Positions 23,481 through 35,126 of a DNA stretch of 64,000 nt are shown one piece after another (the first letter of the stretch is position 1; each line of letters opens with the position of its first letter). The stretch is from contig JACVRA010000150.1 in assembly GCA_019828545.1 (NCBI GenBank), forward strand, positions 286,154 through 350,153, in the 5' to 3' direction. Source of the stretch: Paracamarosporium sp. OC-R06-R3. Lineage: Eukaryota > Ascomycota > Dothideomycetes > Pleosporales > Didymosphaeriaceae. A model generated the notes under the pieces. That model saw only the letters and a program-made list of their open reading frames with translations, was not told the origin of the DNA and ran no database searches. A program made the translations under genes and the position numbers.

Positions 23481-24933
23481 ATGCCCGGAGGTATACATCC
23501 TCCGTTGGCTGTAGTGCTGTCATGGCCAAACCCAAACTACGTCGATCCTGTCACCCGACCGAAGGCAGCAACTATACTGGCGTGCTTCTTTGGCCCACTC
23601 ACTATGGTCCTGCTTGTTGCGAGATTGTGGGTTAGAATATACATACAACGAAACACTGGATTGGATGACTGGTTGATGATAGTAGCAAGTGTCAGTACAA
23701 TATTTCCCATGTGCCACTTTCCGCCTTGTTAACAAGTTTAGATACCGCTTGCTGCTTTGACGGTCCTCATTCCTCTAGGCAATCATTACGCTCACAGCTT
23801 GAAATATAAATTACTAACAAAGCGTAGTGGCAGACGTATATCACTTTAACAAACATATATGGGATGTACAGCCACATTTCTATGTGCTGCAGCGAAAATT
23901 CATCATGGCAATCGACACGACATTCTGTTTTGCGTCTGGGCTTGTGAAGATCTCCATTCTCTTGTTCTATAAGCGTCTGGGTTCACGCGCTGTCTCGAAC
24001 GCCTTCCACTGGGCAACCAGGCTCACTATAGCCTTTATAGCGGCATACTCTATCGCGTTCACGCTTGTCCCTATCTTCGGCTGCCAACCCATATCCGCGT
24101 TTTGGGAACAAACCGACATTCTCAAGGTTGCAACCGGCTACAAGTACAAGTGCTTCAATGAAGGCGCAGACGTTTTCGCCGCTGCTGTTATCTCTTCCGC
24201 TCAGGATTTACTCACTGCTATCCTACCCACGTTCCTATATTGGAACCTACAGATTCCCGTTCGTCAAAAGGTTGCTTTGTTTGGCGTCTTCGCAATGGGC
24301 TATGGAGTTGTCGCAATCGGGGCCGTACGCTCATATTATTCCTGGCAAATATTTTTTGAGACATACGATGTAACCTGGGTAGCGTGGCATGTCTGGACAT
24401 GGACTTTACTCGAGATTCATATTGGCGCCATTTGTGCAAACGCACCCGCGCTAAAAGTGTTTTTCAGTCAAATACTCCAGATTAAGACTTCAAGGGCAGG
24501 TTTAAGATCTGAAACGAAGAACTCTGGCACCAAAAGCTCCACACAAAGACAAGTGCGCTCGTCTTTCTCAACGTCGACATATTCCAAGGCCTCACTGTGG
24601 AAATCTAGCCAACAGTATCGCAAATATGGTCACCTTTCTGATGAAAATCAAGTACAGCAAGAAACTCGACTCGCGCAACCACCCACGTCCAAGCGTTCGG
24701 TCGGCATTACGGATACTCCGTTTGATGAAATTGAATTGGATGTAAATCGGGCGCAATTGCAATCGCATTCGCAAAATTCACAGCGCTCGAATTTGCTCAG
24801 CCAGGAGGATCTCCAAGCTTTACCGCGTATGCCATCACCATATCCTACGGTTCGACCACTACCTCCAGTACGCCCTAAGGCGTCTTACGGTGATAACAGA
24901 GATGACAAACCAACATGGAGGAGCTGGTCTTGA
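23481..24933 (+). CDS. PTH11-like seven-helix membrane receptor (rhodopsin/SAT4 fold), no CFEM
   Basis: Three exons, 23481-23690, 23742-23778 and 23828-24933, give 450 residues. Family landmarks in order: LARLWVRIYIQRNTGLDDWL (end of helix 1 and the DDW motif), FNKHIWDV, SGLVKISILLFYKRL, FGCQPISAFWEQ, KCFNE.., SAQDLLTAILPTFLYWNLQI and EIHIGAICANAPALK. The tail of about 150 residues is Ser/Gln-rich and cytosolic. Relatives act as surface receptors in host sensing, but ligands are mostly unknown. The second intron appears to use a GC donor (GCAATC) with a TACTAAC branch; no GT donor there keeps both helix 2 and the frame. The first donor, GTCAGT, is also weak. Confidence 0.82.
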
Positions 24934-25524
24934 ATAGATCTGGTAGTTTTTCTTGCAACACGCGATCATGGTGGTTCTATGCTGGCATAGAGTTTCTCGG
25001 AGGATGCCTCGAACAATCCACATCCCGTGCGTTTCCATAGCCTGTAAGCATACTTGACAACCAAGCTTACTAGGATTTGATCCTGGCCACGCTATCCGCA
25101 TTCCGATGAGACATTGATGGTGTTCGTATTTTACCTATATATTATCTTTGGGCAAACACATCTTGCGCAGCGATAACAGGCAAACGCTTTGGGAATTGTC
25201 TCAATCCCTGGTCGGTAATGGACGTTAAATAGCGTATCGATGCTACAATCGATCTCATACTTATTCTAGATGGAATCCTCACTATGTGTATCTTCTCACT
25301 AGAACGATATGTCTCACTAGAGTCAACTCTGTACAATAGTGTCAGGAAACATTCACAGCTTAGACATTAGCATGTCATGACATTCGTTTCTATTCGAGCT
25401 GTCTGTGCGAAGAGTGCCACTTATCCACTGTTCTAGCATTTAGCTCAGCATGTATCCATCGCATTTCAAATTACGTTAAAATCCACACTCAACTCTTATT
25501 CTTCCGTCGGATCCATCTCACAAT
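24934..25524. other. Convergent intergenic region, 0.6 kb
   Basis: This is the shared 3' flank of the PTH11-like gene and the leftward small Gly-rich gene. I see no coding sequence. Confidence 0.5.
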
Positions 25525-26124
25525 TTAATCATTCTTAGAATCCATCCTAATCGCCTCGTGCCTCTCATACTCTCTCTGCGCCTTCTCCAACTCCACCTTC
25601 TCCAACTTCCATCTGTCATCCTCGCTCAGCTTCCCCCTTCTTTTCGCTTCCTGCTTTGCTTTCCTCATCTCTTCTCTCGACAGGCCCTCATACTCTTTTT
25701 CATTGCCTCTACTCTGGTCTCCAATCCCGAAGGTCTTTCCGATGGCAGTTCCGCCGTACGCTGCGGCGTTGCCCAACCCTTTGCCAACGCCGACGACTGT
25801 GCCAAAAACGCCAGCGCCCAAAGAGTGCACGGTGTTACCTGCAGTGTCAACAACGCCTTTTACCGCGCCGCCTACTGCACCCGAGAGCGCTGTCGCGGCG
25901 TGTTGGGCGTGTGCAAGGGCACCCTGCTCGTATTCATCGGACGAGGACCAAGCGTCTTCGTCTTCCTCGTCGTCTTTCTGTCTATTCACATAAATTCGAC
26001 GTCCTTTAATATGGACATATAGGATGTACTAAACTTACTTTGCGCGCCTCATAGCTTTTTGTTGTTCCTTTGTGTCTGGAAGTAAATCAAGATCTATGAT
26101 GCGGTTCTCGAGGACTTTAACCAT
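25525..26124 (-). CDS. Small Gly-rich, charged protein of unknown function
   Basis: Two exons, 26039-26124 and 25525-25981, give 180 residues. The start Met at 26124 (MVKVLENRIIDLDLL) is preferred over one at 26238 because the intervening residues look non-coding. Layout: a short amphipathic start, an acidic patch (KDDEEDEDAWSSSDEYEQ), a Gly/Ala/Val-rich middle of about 55 residues (GAVGGAVKGVVDTAGN and GAGVFGTVVGVGKGLG), then a charged helical tail (REEMRKAKQEAKRRGKLSE). The middle resembles glycine-zipper segments that pack against membranes, but it has no clear transmembrane length. I do not recognise the family. The donor GTAAGT and the frame across the junction are clean. Confidence 0.75.
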
Positions 26125-29100
26125 TGCGAAGTCGAAGTACGGTTGCTGCGCGATGATGTATGGAAGTAGCCGGAGCCCCGCTAGGAGGCAGTAGCGGTGT
26201 TTAGATAAGGGTGGGAGGAGGGTGCGGGGATGCGTCACGCAGAAGCGCTATTACGGGGGCTAGGCGTGTTCACGTAAGGGTACCACACTTGGGATAGAGC
26301 GCTTATGTATGTTAATAGGGCCGACTCTTTACACGTTGCTCTTCTTGTCTGTACTGAACAATCAGCATTTTGTCTTGTGCCTAGAGTCAGCGTACTCTAT
26401 CACACAGATGACGAGATTCACGAGCACCAGTGACAGTTCGGCTCCTACAGGAAGTTTAAACGGACGCACTTGCTAGTTAAAACTAATCACAACTTCTTAG
26501 AGAGCTTGCTTTGAGCTCGCCGCGTCTTCGGTTTGCTGGCTTGTGGACATGTCGGTTCCAAATTACATGGCTTCTAAACTTCATTCTTTACTTCACATTC
26601 TACAACCGCACGGCTCCAGCACATCATGGCGGATTTCCATTTACCTCAAAGCAATTCGCCGAGAGCAGACGAACCCGTATTGAATATCGTCATCGTAGTG
26701 TGACATGAGGTTTTAAAAGCGATTTACCTGGTAGATAGAACAACTCTCCGATGCAATATACACAGACGCAGCAACAGATCAACTCCATCACCAACCTTGG
26801 ACATGCCTATGGGTTTCGGGGTCGCCACGAATTTGCAAATGTTTCGACCTTCTCAACTTTACTGCTAGCATCCATCGCTACCTGTAAGTGAATGCTGTGC
26901 TGCTCGTCACATGTTTATATGTGATACTCGAAGTGTAGGACTTGCTGACTTGCTGGATAATTGGTTTTTGACTGACCAATTGAGAGCATGGGCGCTGCTC
27001 GATTACGACAATGAAAAAATCGGCCTAACCTGTAGCCCGCAGATGTTCTTCTTATTAGATGGCAAGTGATGACATAACGTATAAAATGTGAAACCGCGAA
27101 GGGAATTGCACTGTGCTGATTCAAGTTTGGGACAACTTATGGTGAATACCGTAGCTAGTATGCGTACGTGTAGCGTCTGGATTAGGACGCACGAATGTTC
27201 AGGAAAGGCGTTGGAGCCAGCCTGATCTTCATTCAAGCAAGATTCACATAAGCTCAACCAAAGGCAAGATAGAATTATTCATCCTGCATTCTCACTTGTG
27301 GAACCCCTCGTTTATACGCTCGCGGCTGAGCTACAGAATGATCGAAAGACTGAAAATGGCGATCAGCGAGCGCGAATTAAGACCGTCGGTGTGATGGACT
27401 CTGCACAGCTCCCCAACGGCTCGCGTGAACCCAACTTGTGAGTTGGTGCTGGATAGAGATTAGTTTTGCCAAGAGGAGGAAGGTTCCTATGGCGTATTGG
27501 GGACTGGTGACAAAGGAGGAGCCGTCAGTGTACGCTGATCGTGCATGGTATCTGCACTTCAGGGGAATCGAAGCCTCTTTCAACGGAAGATTGCTGCATC
27601 TGGATGTTGGGGGCTGTTCCAGCGCGAGATCATTTCAAACTTTCTGAGTGGCGTTAGCGCACACGTGACGATGCCTTCGCTTGCGCACAGGCGGCCCAAA
27701 TGCCTCATGAGACGGCTTCCCGGTCAGCTTGACACACAACCTTGCCATCCGTCATGTCGTCCGTACCGCAACGCCTTGAGCGTTTTCCTCGAACAAACAA
27801 ATGTGGATCTCAAGAACCGAAGTCCCGATCGTGCGCGGGCGGACTTCCTCTATGAGTCTAGACCGACCCTTGACAAGCACTCGAAGCTTAGGCGTCGCAT
27901 CTACCCAAACCGATGTTGCGGTCGCTTCACCAATACTCAATCTAGCGTTTGAGGCTGAACATCCTGGACGACGGATGAGAAACATGACCTTGCTAGAACA
28001 ATATATCCGACAACCAGCCATTAAGAAATTGTTCGCCTAAAATTCATTTTCAGTGCCCTCCCGCCGTTGCAATGGCTGCTTCGAGCGCCAAGTCCTTTCC
28101 CTGCAACTCGTAAGGAGAGGCCATGCACTTCTGCCGCTGTCAGCTCCTTCCCGTGTTCTAGGGCTGACTGCTTAGAGATAACAACGAGAAAATCTGGGTG
28201 CCTGACGGACGGCATATGTACATGCACCTGAACTAAGTTCTCGTTTTGGATTAATCCCTTCAGTTGCGCCAGAAGGCGCGGTCGTTTCTACAGGCCCCTG
28301 CAGTAGCCACCAAGCGGAGAAGGCCGCTAGTTTTCAAGCAAAAACTGGAGATCGTAAAACTGGCTCATGCACATGTGGTTGATGACTTCGACCCCGCCTT
28401 ATTTGATCAAGCAGGATCGAGCAGGATCGAGCGGTGCGGCAGGAAGCTTGACTCCAAGCGAAATGCCATGCAGCAGTCTGTGTTTTTTTTTACACCAGCA
28501 ATCGCAACCAGAAACTCAATATGCTGTGCCTTCAACTTTGCCACCAAAGGTCAAACGCCAGCGGATAGGGATACCATGACTTTGATTCAATTCCGCGCAA
28601 GGCTACCGCAAACGCGATGCACAACCGCACAATCGGTCAGCGCAGAGAACCTTTTGGCAGTACCTCCGAAAGATCGTCATTTACCCAGACTACTTCTGTT
28701 GACTTCAGGGTCGCTTATGACCTCGTGGGGTTTCTATCCCGGCGCCCCGGGATCTGCGCGCCAGCTGCCGGACTCGCAATGCTCCCAAATAGGGAGGTAC
28801 TGAATGCGTGTGAACGAACCCTTCTAGACTGCTAGAGATTTGCAGGTGTTCACGTTGCTGAACTTATACATTCGTCGTCGTCTTGGAGGGCCTTTCTCTA
28901 GTTCGTTTGACTTTGCCCCACCACTTCGTAACGTGCTGACGGTATGAACCCAGCCAAGGTGTCCACTTTTCCTTTAGAAGTCATTGGTCGTTGACTCGTG
29001 CCTGGGTATGAGACTGGGGTATTCGATGCGGATGTACAGACAGTCCCATGTCTCCCTATCCCTGCAGTTGGTCGCTGGCTCCCGATCTCGCCAGCCGCTT

Positions 29101-29426
29101 GGAACCAAAGTCTTCTCCCACATAAGCTTATATCTGCATTCACTATTACTCTCCTTTTCCTTTACAGCATTGATTGTTGCCAATTTTTGTTGCCCAACTC
29201 GTGGCGTCCATTCCTTACAATACTTCAGTACCCAATCTTCATATCTAGCCTAGCACTACTGTTGTGAGGAAAATAACAACACTGCTGGCTCGGAACACGT
29301 CGCAGCTGCCGACCAATATTCTCATGCTTCACTGGATATTCGACTCGATCACAAGTGACAAGTGTCACGTACCAACACTTAGGCTCGTGACGTGAGGTGG
29401 TGTAGCGGAAAGTCACAGTTGTCGCG
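26125..29426. other. Long gene-poor stretch, 3.3 kb
   Basis: I find no convincing gene between these divergent neighbours. Open frames such as 27545-27952 and 28264-28803 have no domain, odd composition and no splice structure. A short direct repeat (AGGATCGAGC twice) lies near 28420-28437. The last few hundred bases are the promoter of the CFEM-PTH11 gene. Decayed coding or transposon sequence may be present but cannot be shown by eye. Confidence 0.45.
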
Positions 29427-31482
29427 ATGAAGTGGTTCAAGGCTCTGCTCGTCTCCCTGTGTACGAGTGCGGTGTATGTTGAGGCACAGAATAGTAGTGC
29501 TCTTCTCCAAGCCGCCTTGGAAGAGCTACCAAAATGCGCTGTAGGTAATTCAAGAGGGTTCTTAGAGACTGGAACTGAGCAACCTAGGTCAATTGTCTCG
29601 TCACGTCAGTTTCAAAGTCGACGTGTGAACTGACCGACTTCTATTGCATCGCACATGACGCACAACTGAACACACAGATGGAACTGTGTGTGCAAGCCAA
29701 TTGCACCATACGCGAGTCACTGAGTACGTTCATTTGCCTGATTCTTTGTATCTTTACTAACTTGTTAAAGCCACTAAGAATTTTACGGTCACTGCATATG
29801 GTTTACCTGTGCGCGATCACACGAAGTTGGTTTCTTACACTGGTACGTGACGCTAGAGATATGTCCGAGACATACACAACGAACCTACCCCCACTTCCAT
29901 GACCTGAGTCTATACTTATCCATCCAGGAATGATCGGAGGTGGAGCTGCACTTCTTGCTGTCATACTTAGAATCTTCGCCCGTATGCCGTGTTGCGGCGG
30001 AACGTGGGGCTGGGATGATTGGGGTATTGTGATTACGATGGTGATTCAGCTCCCTTCCGGGGTCGGAGCCTAACTAACGCAAACAGATACCTGTACTACC
30101 TCTCACAGCCCTGTCACTTGTCCGTAAGTATGACGCACGCAATGTGAAGGAGAATGGTAAGCTGACTGCAGCAGTTGCAAATGATGGTCTCGGTAAAGAC
30201 ATTTGGACCGTGCCTTTCGACAACATCACGAAGATTCTACATGTAAGCGCATACGAAGTTCATTGTAGAAAGTAACTGAACATCGTTGCGACAGATATAT
30301 TATTTCGACGAAGCCCTATACCTGTCTTCAATCGCTTTAACGAAGATCTCGATACTCCTGTTCTACCTGCGCATCTTTCCGAACCCCAGATTTCGGAAGT
30401 TGGTATGGGTAGCTATTGCATACTGCGTCGGATACATTTTAGGTACTATTCTGGCTCTGATTTTCCAGTGCAAGCCACTAAATCTTGCCTGGACACGCTG
30501 GGATAATGAACACCCCGGAAAATGCTTTAATCTAAATCTTCTCGGATGGTTGACAGCAGCACTCAACATCGTCGGTGATGTTATGGTCATTTGCCTGCCA
30601 TTACATGAGCTAAGCAAGCTAGCCATGGGTCGAAGAAAAAAGGCAGGCGTCATGCTGATGTTCCTTGGTGGAGGCTTGTAAGTAGAGAGACACTTCAAAT
30701 CTGTTGATGACTTTTTAACGTCCCTTCCTAGTGTCACTATCGTTAGCATGCTTCGGCTGAAATACATGATACAATTCGCCAACTCGCACAACGTTACATG
30801 GGATTATACTCCCATCGGATATTGGTCGGCATTGGAGGTCCATGTCGGTATCGTCATCGCATGTCTCCCTGCGGTTCGCTCTCTGCAGCGTCGCATTTTT
30901 CCGAGCTCCCGATCGCCCAATAGCTACTATCCTGGACCTAGTGGTGGATACGGGTACAATTCCAAAGGTGGTAGTCCTTTTCCTTCAATAGCCAAGTCGA
31001 AGAGTAGGCATATCGATCTCATAACCGCTGCGTCGCAAGCGACCATGTTGCGCAGCCGCGATCGCTCGAACAGCGAAAAAGAATTCATCCAGCTCGAGGA
31101 GTACGAATTCCGTCTGGGAGATAAGCCACCTTTACCAGAATCCGAAGATGCATACAATCGCGGTGGCTTGAACACTACACAGGTCGAACGTGGATCAATA
31201 CACACAGATGACGGCGCGGTGGTGCTTCCTATTCAAAGCACGCACGGTCTACCTCCGCCCAGGCCCATGTATCAAAACACTGGGAGGAATATTACTTCAT
31301 CAATAAATCAAGGCATCACTGTGAGGAAAGACTACAGTGTCACAGTGGATGTCACTCCAGATCGACTGAGCTCGAGCCCGCCACGGGAAAGCATTGACAG
31401 GGGAAGAAGGGAGAGTCAAGTTGCCCTGGCGGCGTTGCCAAAGCTGAATAGCAGAAGTTCAAGTCGGAATAGGTTTGGTTAA
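29427..31482 (+). CDS. CFEM-domain PTH11-like seven-helix receptor
   Basis: Eight exons, 29427-29540, 29588-29723, 29771-29842, 29928-30040, 30087-30123, 30175-30242, 30295-30677 and 30732-31482, give 557 residues. A signal peptide (MKWFKALLVSLCTSAVYVEA) precedes a CFEM domain with cysteines at 37, 41, 51, 58, 72 and 77. Helix landmarks follow: GWDDWGIVITM, YYFDEALYLSSIALTKISIL, FQCKPLNLAWTRWD, GDVMVICLPLHEL, EVHVGIVIACLPAVRSL. The tail is long and Ser/Pro-rich. CFEM-PTH11 proteins include appressorium surface sensors of plant pathogens. Two of the eight usual CFEM cysteines appear absent: the CxC reads Cys58-Ile-Ala60, and the last reads Tyr in AYGLPVRD. Confidence 0.9.
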
Positions 31483-31659
31483 CGACTAGGCTCATAAATA
31501 CAGTTTCATTTGTGAGAGCATCTGATTTCCATACACTGCAATACCTTGGAAACGAGCCATGCTGCCTATCACTGATGTAGACAAGTATGCTCTTCAGTCA
31601 GTACCAAGTACTCAGCTACCGAAAGCATCTTCGAGTATGCTTGCTCCTCAAGGTCAACA

Positions 31660-32424
31660 TCATGAAGACGCTCTCAAAGGATTGAAACGCATCGTCAACC
31701 CGTCGAACTCGAAACCCTTCCCGACCAGCCAGTCGCGACAGGTTACCTGCCACCTCTTGCTTTCCATGGTCGTCGTATTCCTTCCTAAATAGAACCGAGT
31801 CTCGGGGTCATCGCACTTGATATCCCATTTCATAACAATAGCGGAAGCCCACTTCCTCACGGTGATACGACCAAGCAGCGGAGGGACGCCATCAAACCAT
31901 CCGCCAGCACGCACATCTAGCAAAGAGTTGAGATCATGTTGTGTCGTCTGGCGGTAATGAATCGCGCGGGCGGTGAGCCCGGGGTATTGTTGCATAAGCT
32001 GGAAGAGAGGAAGGATGTTCGTTTCCATGAAGGTCAAGCCGTAATCGAAGTCAATGAGCATTTTGCCAAAGGATACCGCACCGTGCGGGATCACAAACGT
32101 CTTGATGAAAGCGTAACTATCTAGGAGGAACATACTAAAGACCGTGTGCTCCATGTAGATTGGTCGGAATTCTTCGCGAAGGACACGGCATGTTTGTGTG
32201 AGCCCTAGGAACGAAGGCTGCGTGCGGACCTTGGATGTGGTATCTGTTGATTCAGAAAGTTTCGCAACACGGACTCCGATGGTAGCTTCCTCGCGCGCAT
32301 ACTCGTAGATACGATTGCGTAGTTCTTGTAGTATTAGCGTCTAGGTAACTTGCTGATGCGAAAGCGGCTTCTCACCTCCTGGTAGTCGAAGCAAGTGCGA
32401 TTGCGATATGGTCGTGTCTGCCAT
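31660..32424 (-). CDS. F-box-like / DUF protein of the LPGELRNRIYEYA type
   Basis: Two exons, 32376-32424 and 31660-32324, give 237 residues. The N-terminal LLRLPGELRNRIYEYA is the short F-box-like signature of a family greatly expanded in dothideomycetes. The phrase LGLTQTCRVLREEFRPIYM follows, where most members have a similar Cys-Arg-x-x-R/A-E motif. The remainder is mixed alpha/beta without a known domain. A role as a substrate adaptor of SCF ubiquitin ligases is often assumed, but no interaction partner is visible. The donor GTGAGA splits codon 17 in the F-box-like motif, and the frame rejoins exactly. It faces the CFEM-PTH11 gene tail to tail across about 180 bp. Confidence 0.83.
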
Positions 32425-34365
32425 GGTCAAAGTAAAACCCGTTGACAGAAATGCATATCAGTGGGAGAAGTTTCTTTGCGTGTTCAGCGTTATGCGTGGC
32501 TGACGCAAAGTACTGCCCTGCTGCCTGCGATTGTTCGCTTAAATTAACGCTAACCAGATTAGAATATGAAAACGAGAAGAAGCCGCTCACCGATGCTATT
32601 CTCGCATTGCGTAACTACAGATTCTCACGTATGCATGTGATAGTATATCTTGCGTGGCCATTGAGATATAGTGATGGGGCGCAGAATGGTGGTGTGGCTA
32701 CCTGCAACAGTTCTGCGCTCCAATTGATAGCAGAAGTGTGGAATTATAGATGTATGAATTACTCAAATTGTGCTCTTGACAGCTAAAGATGATATGATGT
32801 AGCATATGGTACCATATGTTCTAGTATATAGCTGATTAAATAACTATTGGAAGATGTAGAAGTGGTCTCAATGCACAAGTGATCGCCTTTCGATCGCTGG
32901 TCTTTCCGCGCGGGTGTGAATTTGAGAGTCATACAACAAGAGGTACAAGCAGAAATCTGTAAGGCATTTCTTCGACCATAAAAAAGCTCCTTCATGGTAA
33001 AATGGTGATATGAAAAATCATCCTTCGTCCGATGCTGGGTCTATCACATCGCATATACTATTATCCGTGTGGATCACCACCGATATGCATTGCCATTTGG
33101 GCATTGAGATTATGAGTTCCTATTTAATTTTCGTCTCTCCACACCTGCATCTCTTATTCAAAAGTCAAAAGACGTGCAGTCTTCGTCAGAGGCGCGCTTC
33201 CTCCTGTTCACGAACTCCTACCGTGGGAACGTGGACATCCGGGTAGCACTTGAAAATTTTGAGATAGTTGGGTATATGGTTCTCTATGCAAACCTGGAAA
33301 CTCAATGTAACTCTTTGTGGATTCGGAAGTGCAGTTGTGATCATCATACAATCTTCAATAGGTATCTGATGAGGTAGTACTCATCTGGGTTACACGCGGA
33401 GTTCGACATGGGACTAACCAGGATCAGGACTTTAAATCATATTGATACATGTACTAGAGATTGTGTCATACGTCTTCTGCAATCTTTTACTTAGTACCCA
33501 CGTATTCGCATTGACCTTTAAAGTCATTCAACAGGCAGACGTATACGGTACCCTTTGTATGGCGCTTGATGAGCGACCGCGCAGCCAGCGATCGACCTAT
33601 TGGTTCGGTATCTTTGGTTGAAAGATGGCTTGGCGGCAACAGTCGTAAAGAGAAAGCCGAGAAAGATGAGAAGCTACGTGGTGGATTATTGGGGTTTGTC
33701 TCAACGGACGAGAAGATGGTGATTTTGGACACTTTTTCAGACTGGTACTTCTACAAAAACATTGCTTATTGTAGCTACGGTTTCGAAAGCTTCATATTGA
33801 GAGTGCAGTCCAGATAGTCAAAGCACTGTTCGGACTAGTTTGGGGCTGGTCCAATTATCAGGAGTTGTTTCATGTGTATTGACGTACAGGGACTGTGAGG
33901 TTATCTCGAATTGGCTAAAAATTTGGTGTTTTGCACGAGGGATTGGTTATATTTTATCATACGGCAATCTCGGTCAGCGTTTCGACGCTGCGGATCGCTG
34001 GTTCTTTGTGCACGGTGCCTGATAGAACAAGCGAGCTTTGTACAGAGTATCTCAAACACATGATGAGTGGCACCAGGCCATGGCAGACAAAGAGACAATA
34101 GAATCAAAGAGAAGCTTTACTCGTAACAATAGAAGTTGTTTACAAGGAATGTGGATCATACAATCTAACTCTGCAAGTGTCAGTGGACCTAAGCGATCTT
34201 CCATCGCTAATAAATATTCGCCTAAATAAGTTCTTTAGGTGATCACTAACGTTACTGAAATACTGTTTGCTATGAAAATCGTCTCATCATGATTCTTTAC
34301 AAAAGAAAATTACCAGACATGAGATATGTGTGCGCCGCTCCTTAGCATACTCTTGTACCCACGTG
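32425..34365. other. AT-rich gene-poor stretch, 1.9 kb
   Basis: I see no gene. The sequence is visibly more AT-rich than its neighbours, and open frames are short on both strands. A phrase like GATCGCTGGT.CTTT occurs twice, near 32893 and 33991. The left end is the promoter of the F-box-like gene. Confidence 0.5.
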
Positions 34366-35126
34366 CTAGACACTTTTACTTTTCTGTACTCCACTCTCCA
34401 TTACCTTCCTAATTTCCGCTAACCTTCCCGGTGTGTACTCATCGTAGAATGGCTTGAGACCCAGCAATCTCGCCAGCGGACCGAGCATCGCATATAGACT
34501 ATGCGTAGCGTACCATCCAGCCGGACCGGGTACTATGGAGATGTACGTGTCCGAATACATCAGTACAAGCAATTGTTGTAGTGGCAACTTCCACCCAAAC
34601 ACCGCTTTGTCGGTAGCAGAAGAGAAAACGTGCCGAAAGAAGAGCTCTTTCGAACCGTCGACTGCGCAGTGGATGTGTTAGTAAATAATTTGACTCTGTA
34701 AAGCACCATAACGAGGGTTTCGCAAGACATACCGGGATCGCTCCTTTCTTCTATGATCAAGTCTCCATCATCCTCCTCACCTGGTTTCGCGTCGATGTCC
34801 GCCCTTCCAATGTCATGTATGACATTCCTCGGGATCAAAATCTCACCATCTTCTGGCGTATACACTTTCCATGTATTACCCAGTCTTATCTTCGCGCGAC
34901 CCTTAATCACACGCATATACTCGTCATACTCTTCATGCCAGTGCGCACCAACTTGAAACTTGCTCCCTTGTGGAACGACTGCGCGGGTGACGCGATACGA
35001 CGTCTCGGTAGTGGGATAAAATATGGTGACATCTTGGCTTATTTGCTTGTCTGTGTCGCCATTGTAACTGAGAGCCACGCTATCAGTAGACGTGTGGGAA
35101 GCTGTGTTGGTAAGAGTAAAAGTCAT
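34366..35126 (-). CDS. Cupin-domain protein
   Basis: Two exons, 34733-35126 and 34366-34661, give 229 residues. The first cupin motif is His62-Trp-His64-Glu-Glu-Tyr-Asp-Glu69 in GAHWHEEYDEYMRVIKGRAK. The second reads EILIPRNVIHDI with His104, so a metal site of the His/His/Glu/His type is likely. The C-terminal half is helical and hydrophobic (QQLLVLMYSDTYISIVPG; YAMLGPLARLLG) and could associate with membranes. Single-cupin fungal proteins range from dioxygenases to sugar-binding proteins and epimerases, so the reaction is open. The Met at 35126 is preferred over 35171. The intron (71 nt) has a GTATGT donor and an ACTAACAC branch. Confidence 0.85.

Noticed and set aside
28264..28803. 179-codon plus-strand frame
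   Set aside because: No domain, uneven composition and no supporting exon structure; more likely decayed or random sequence.
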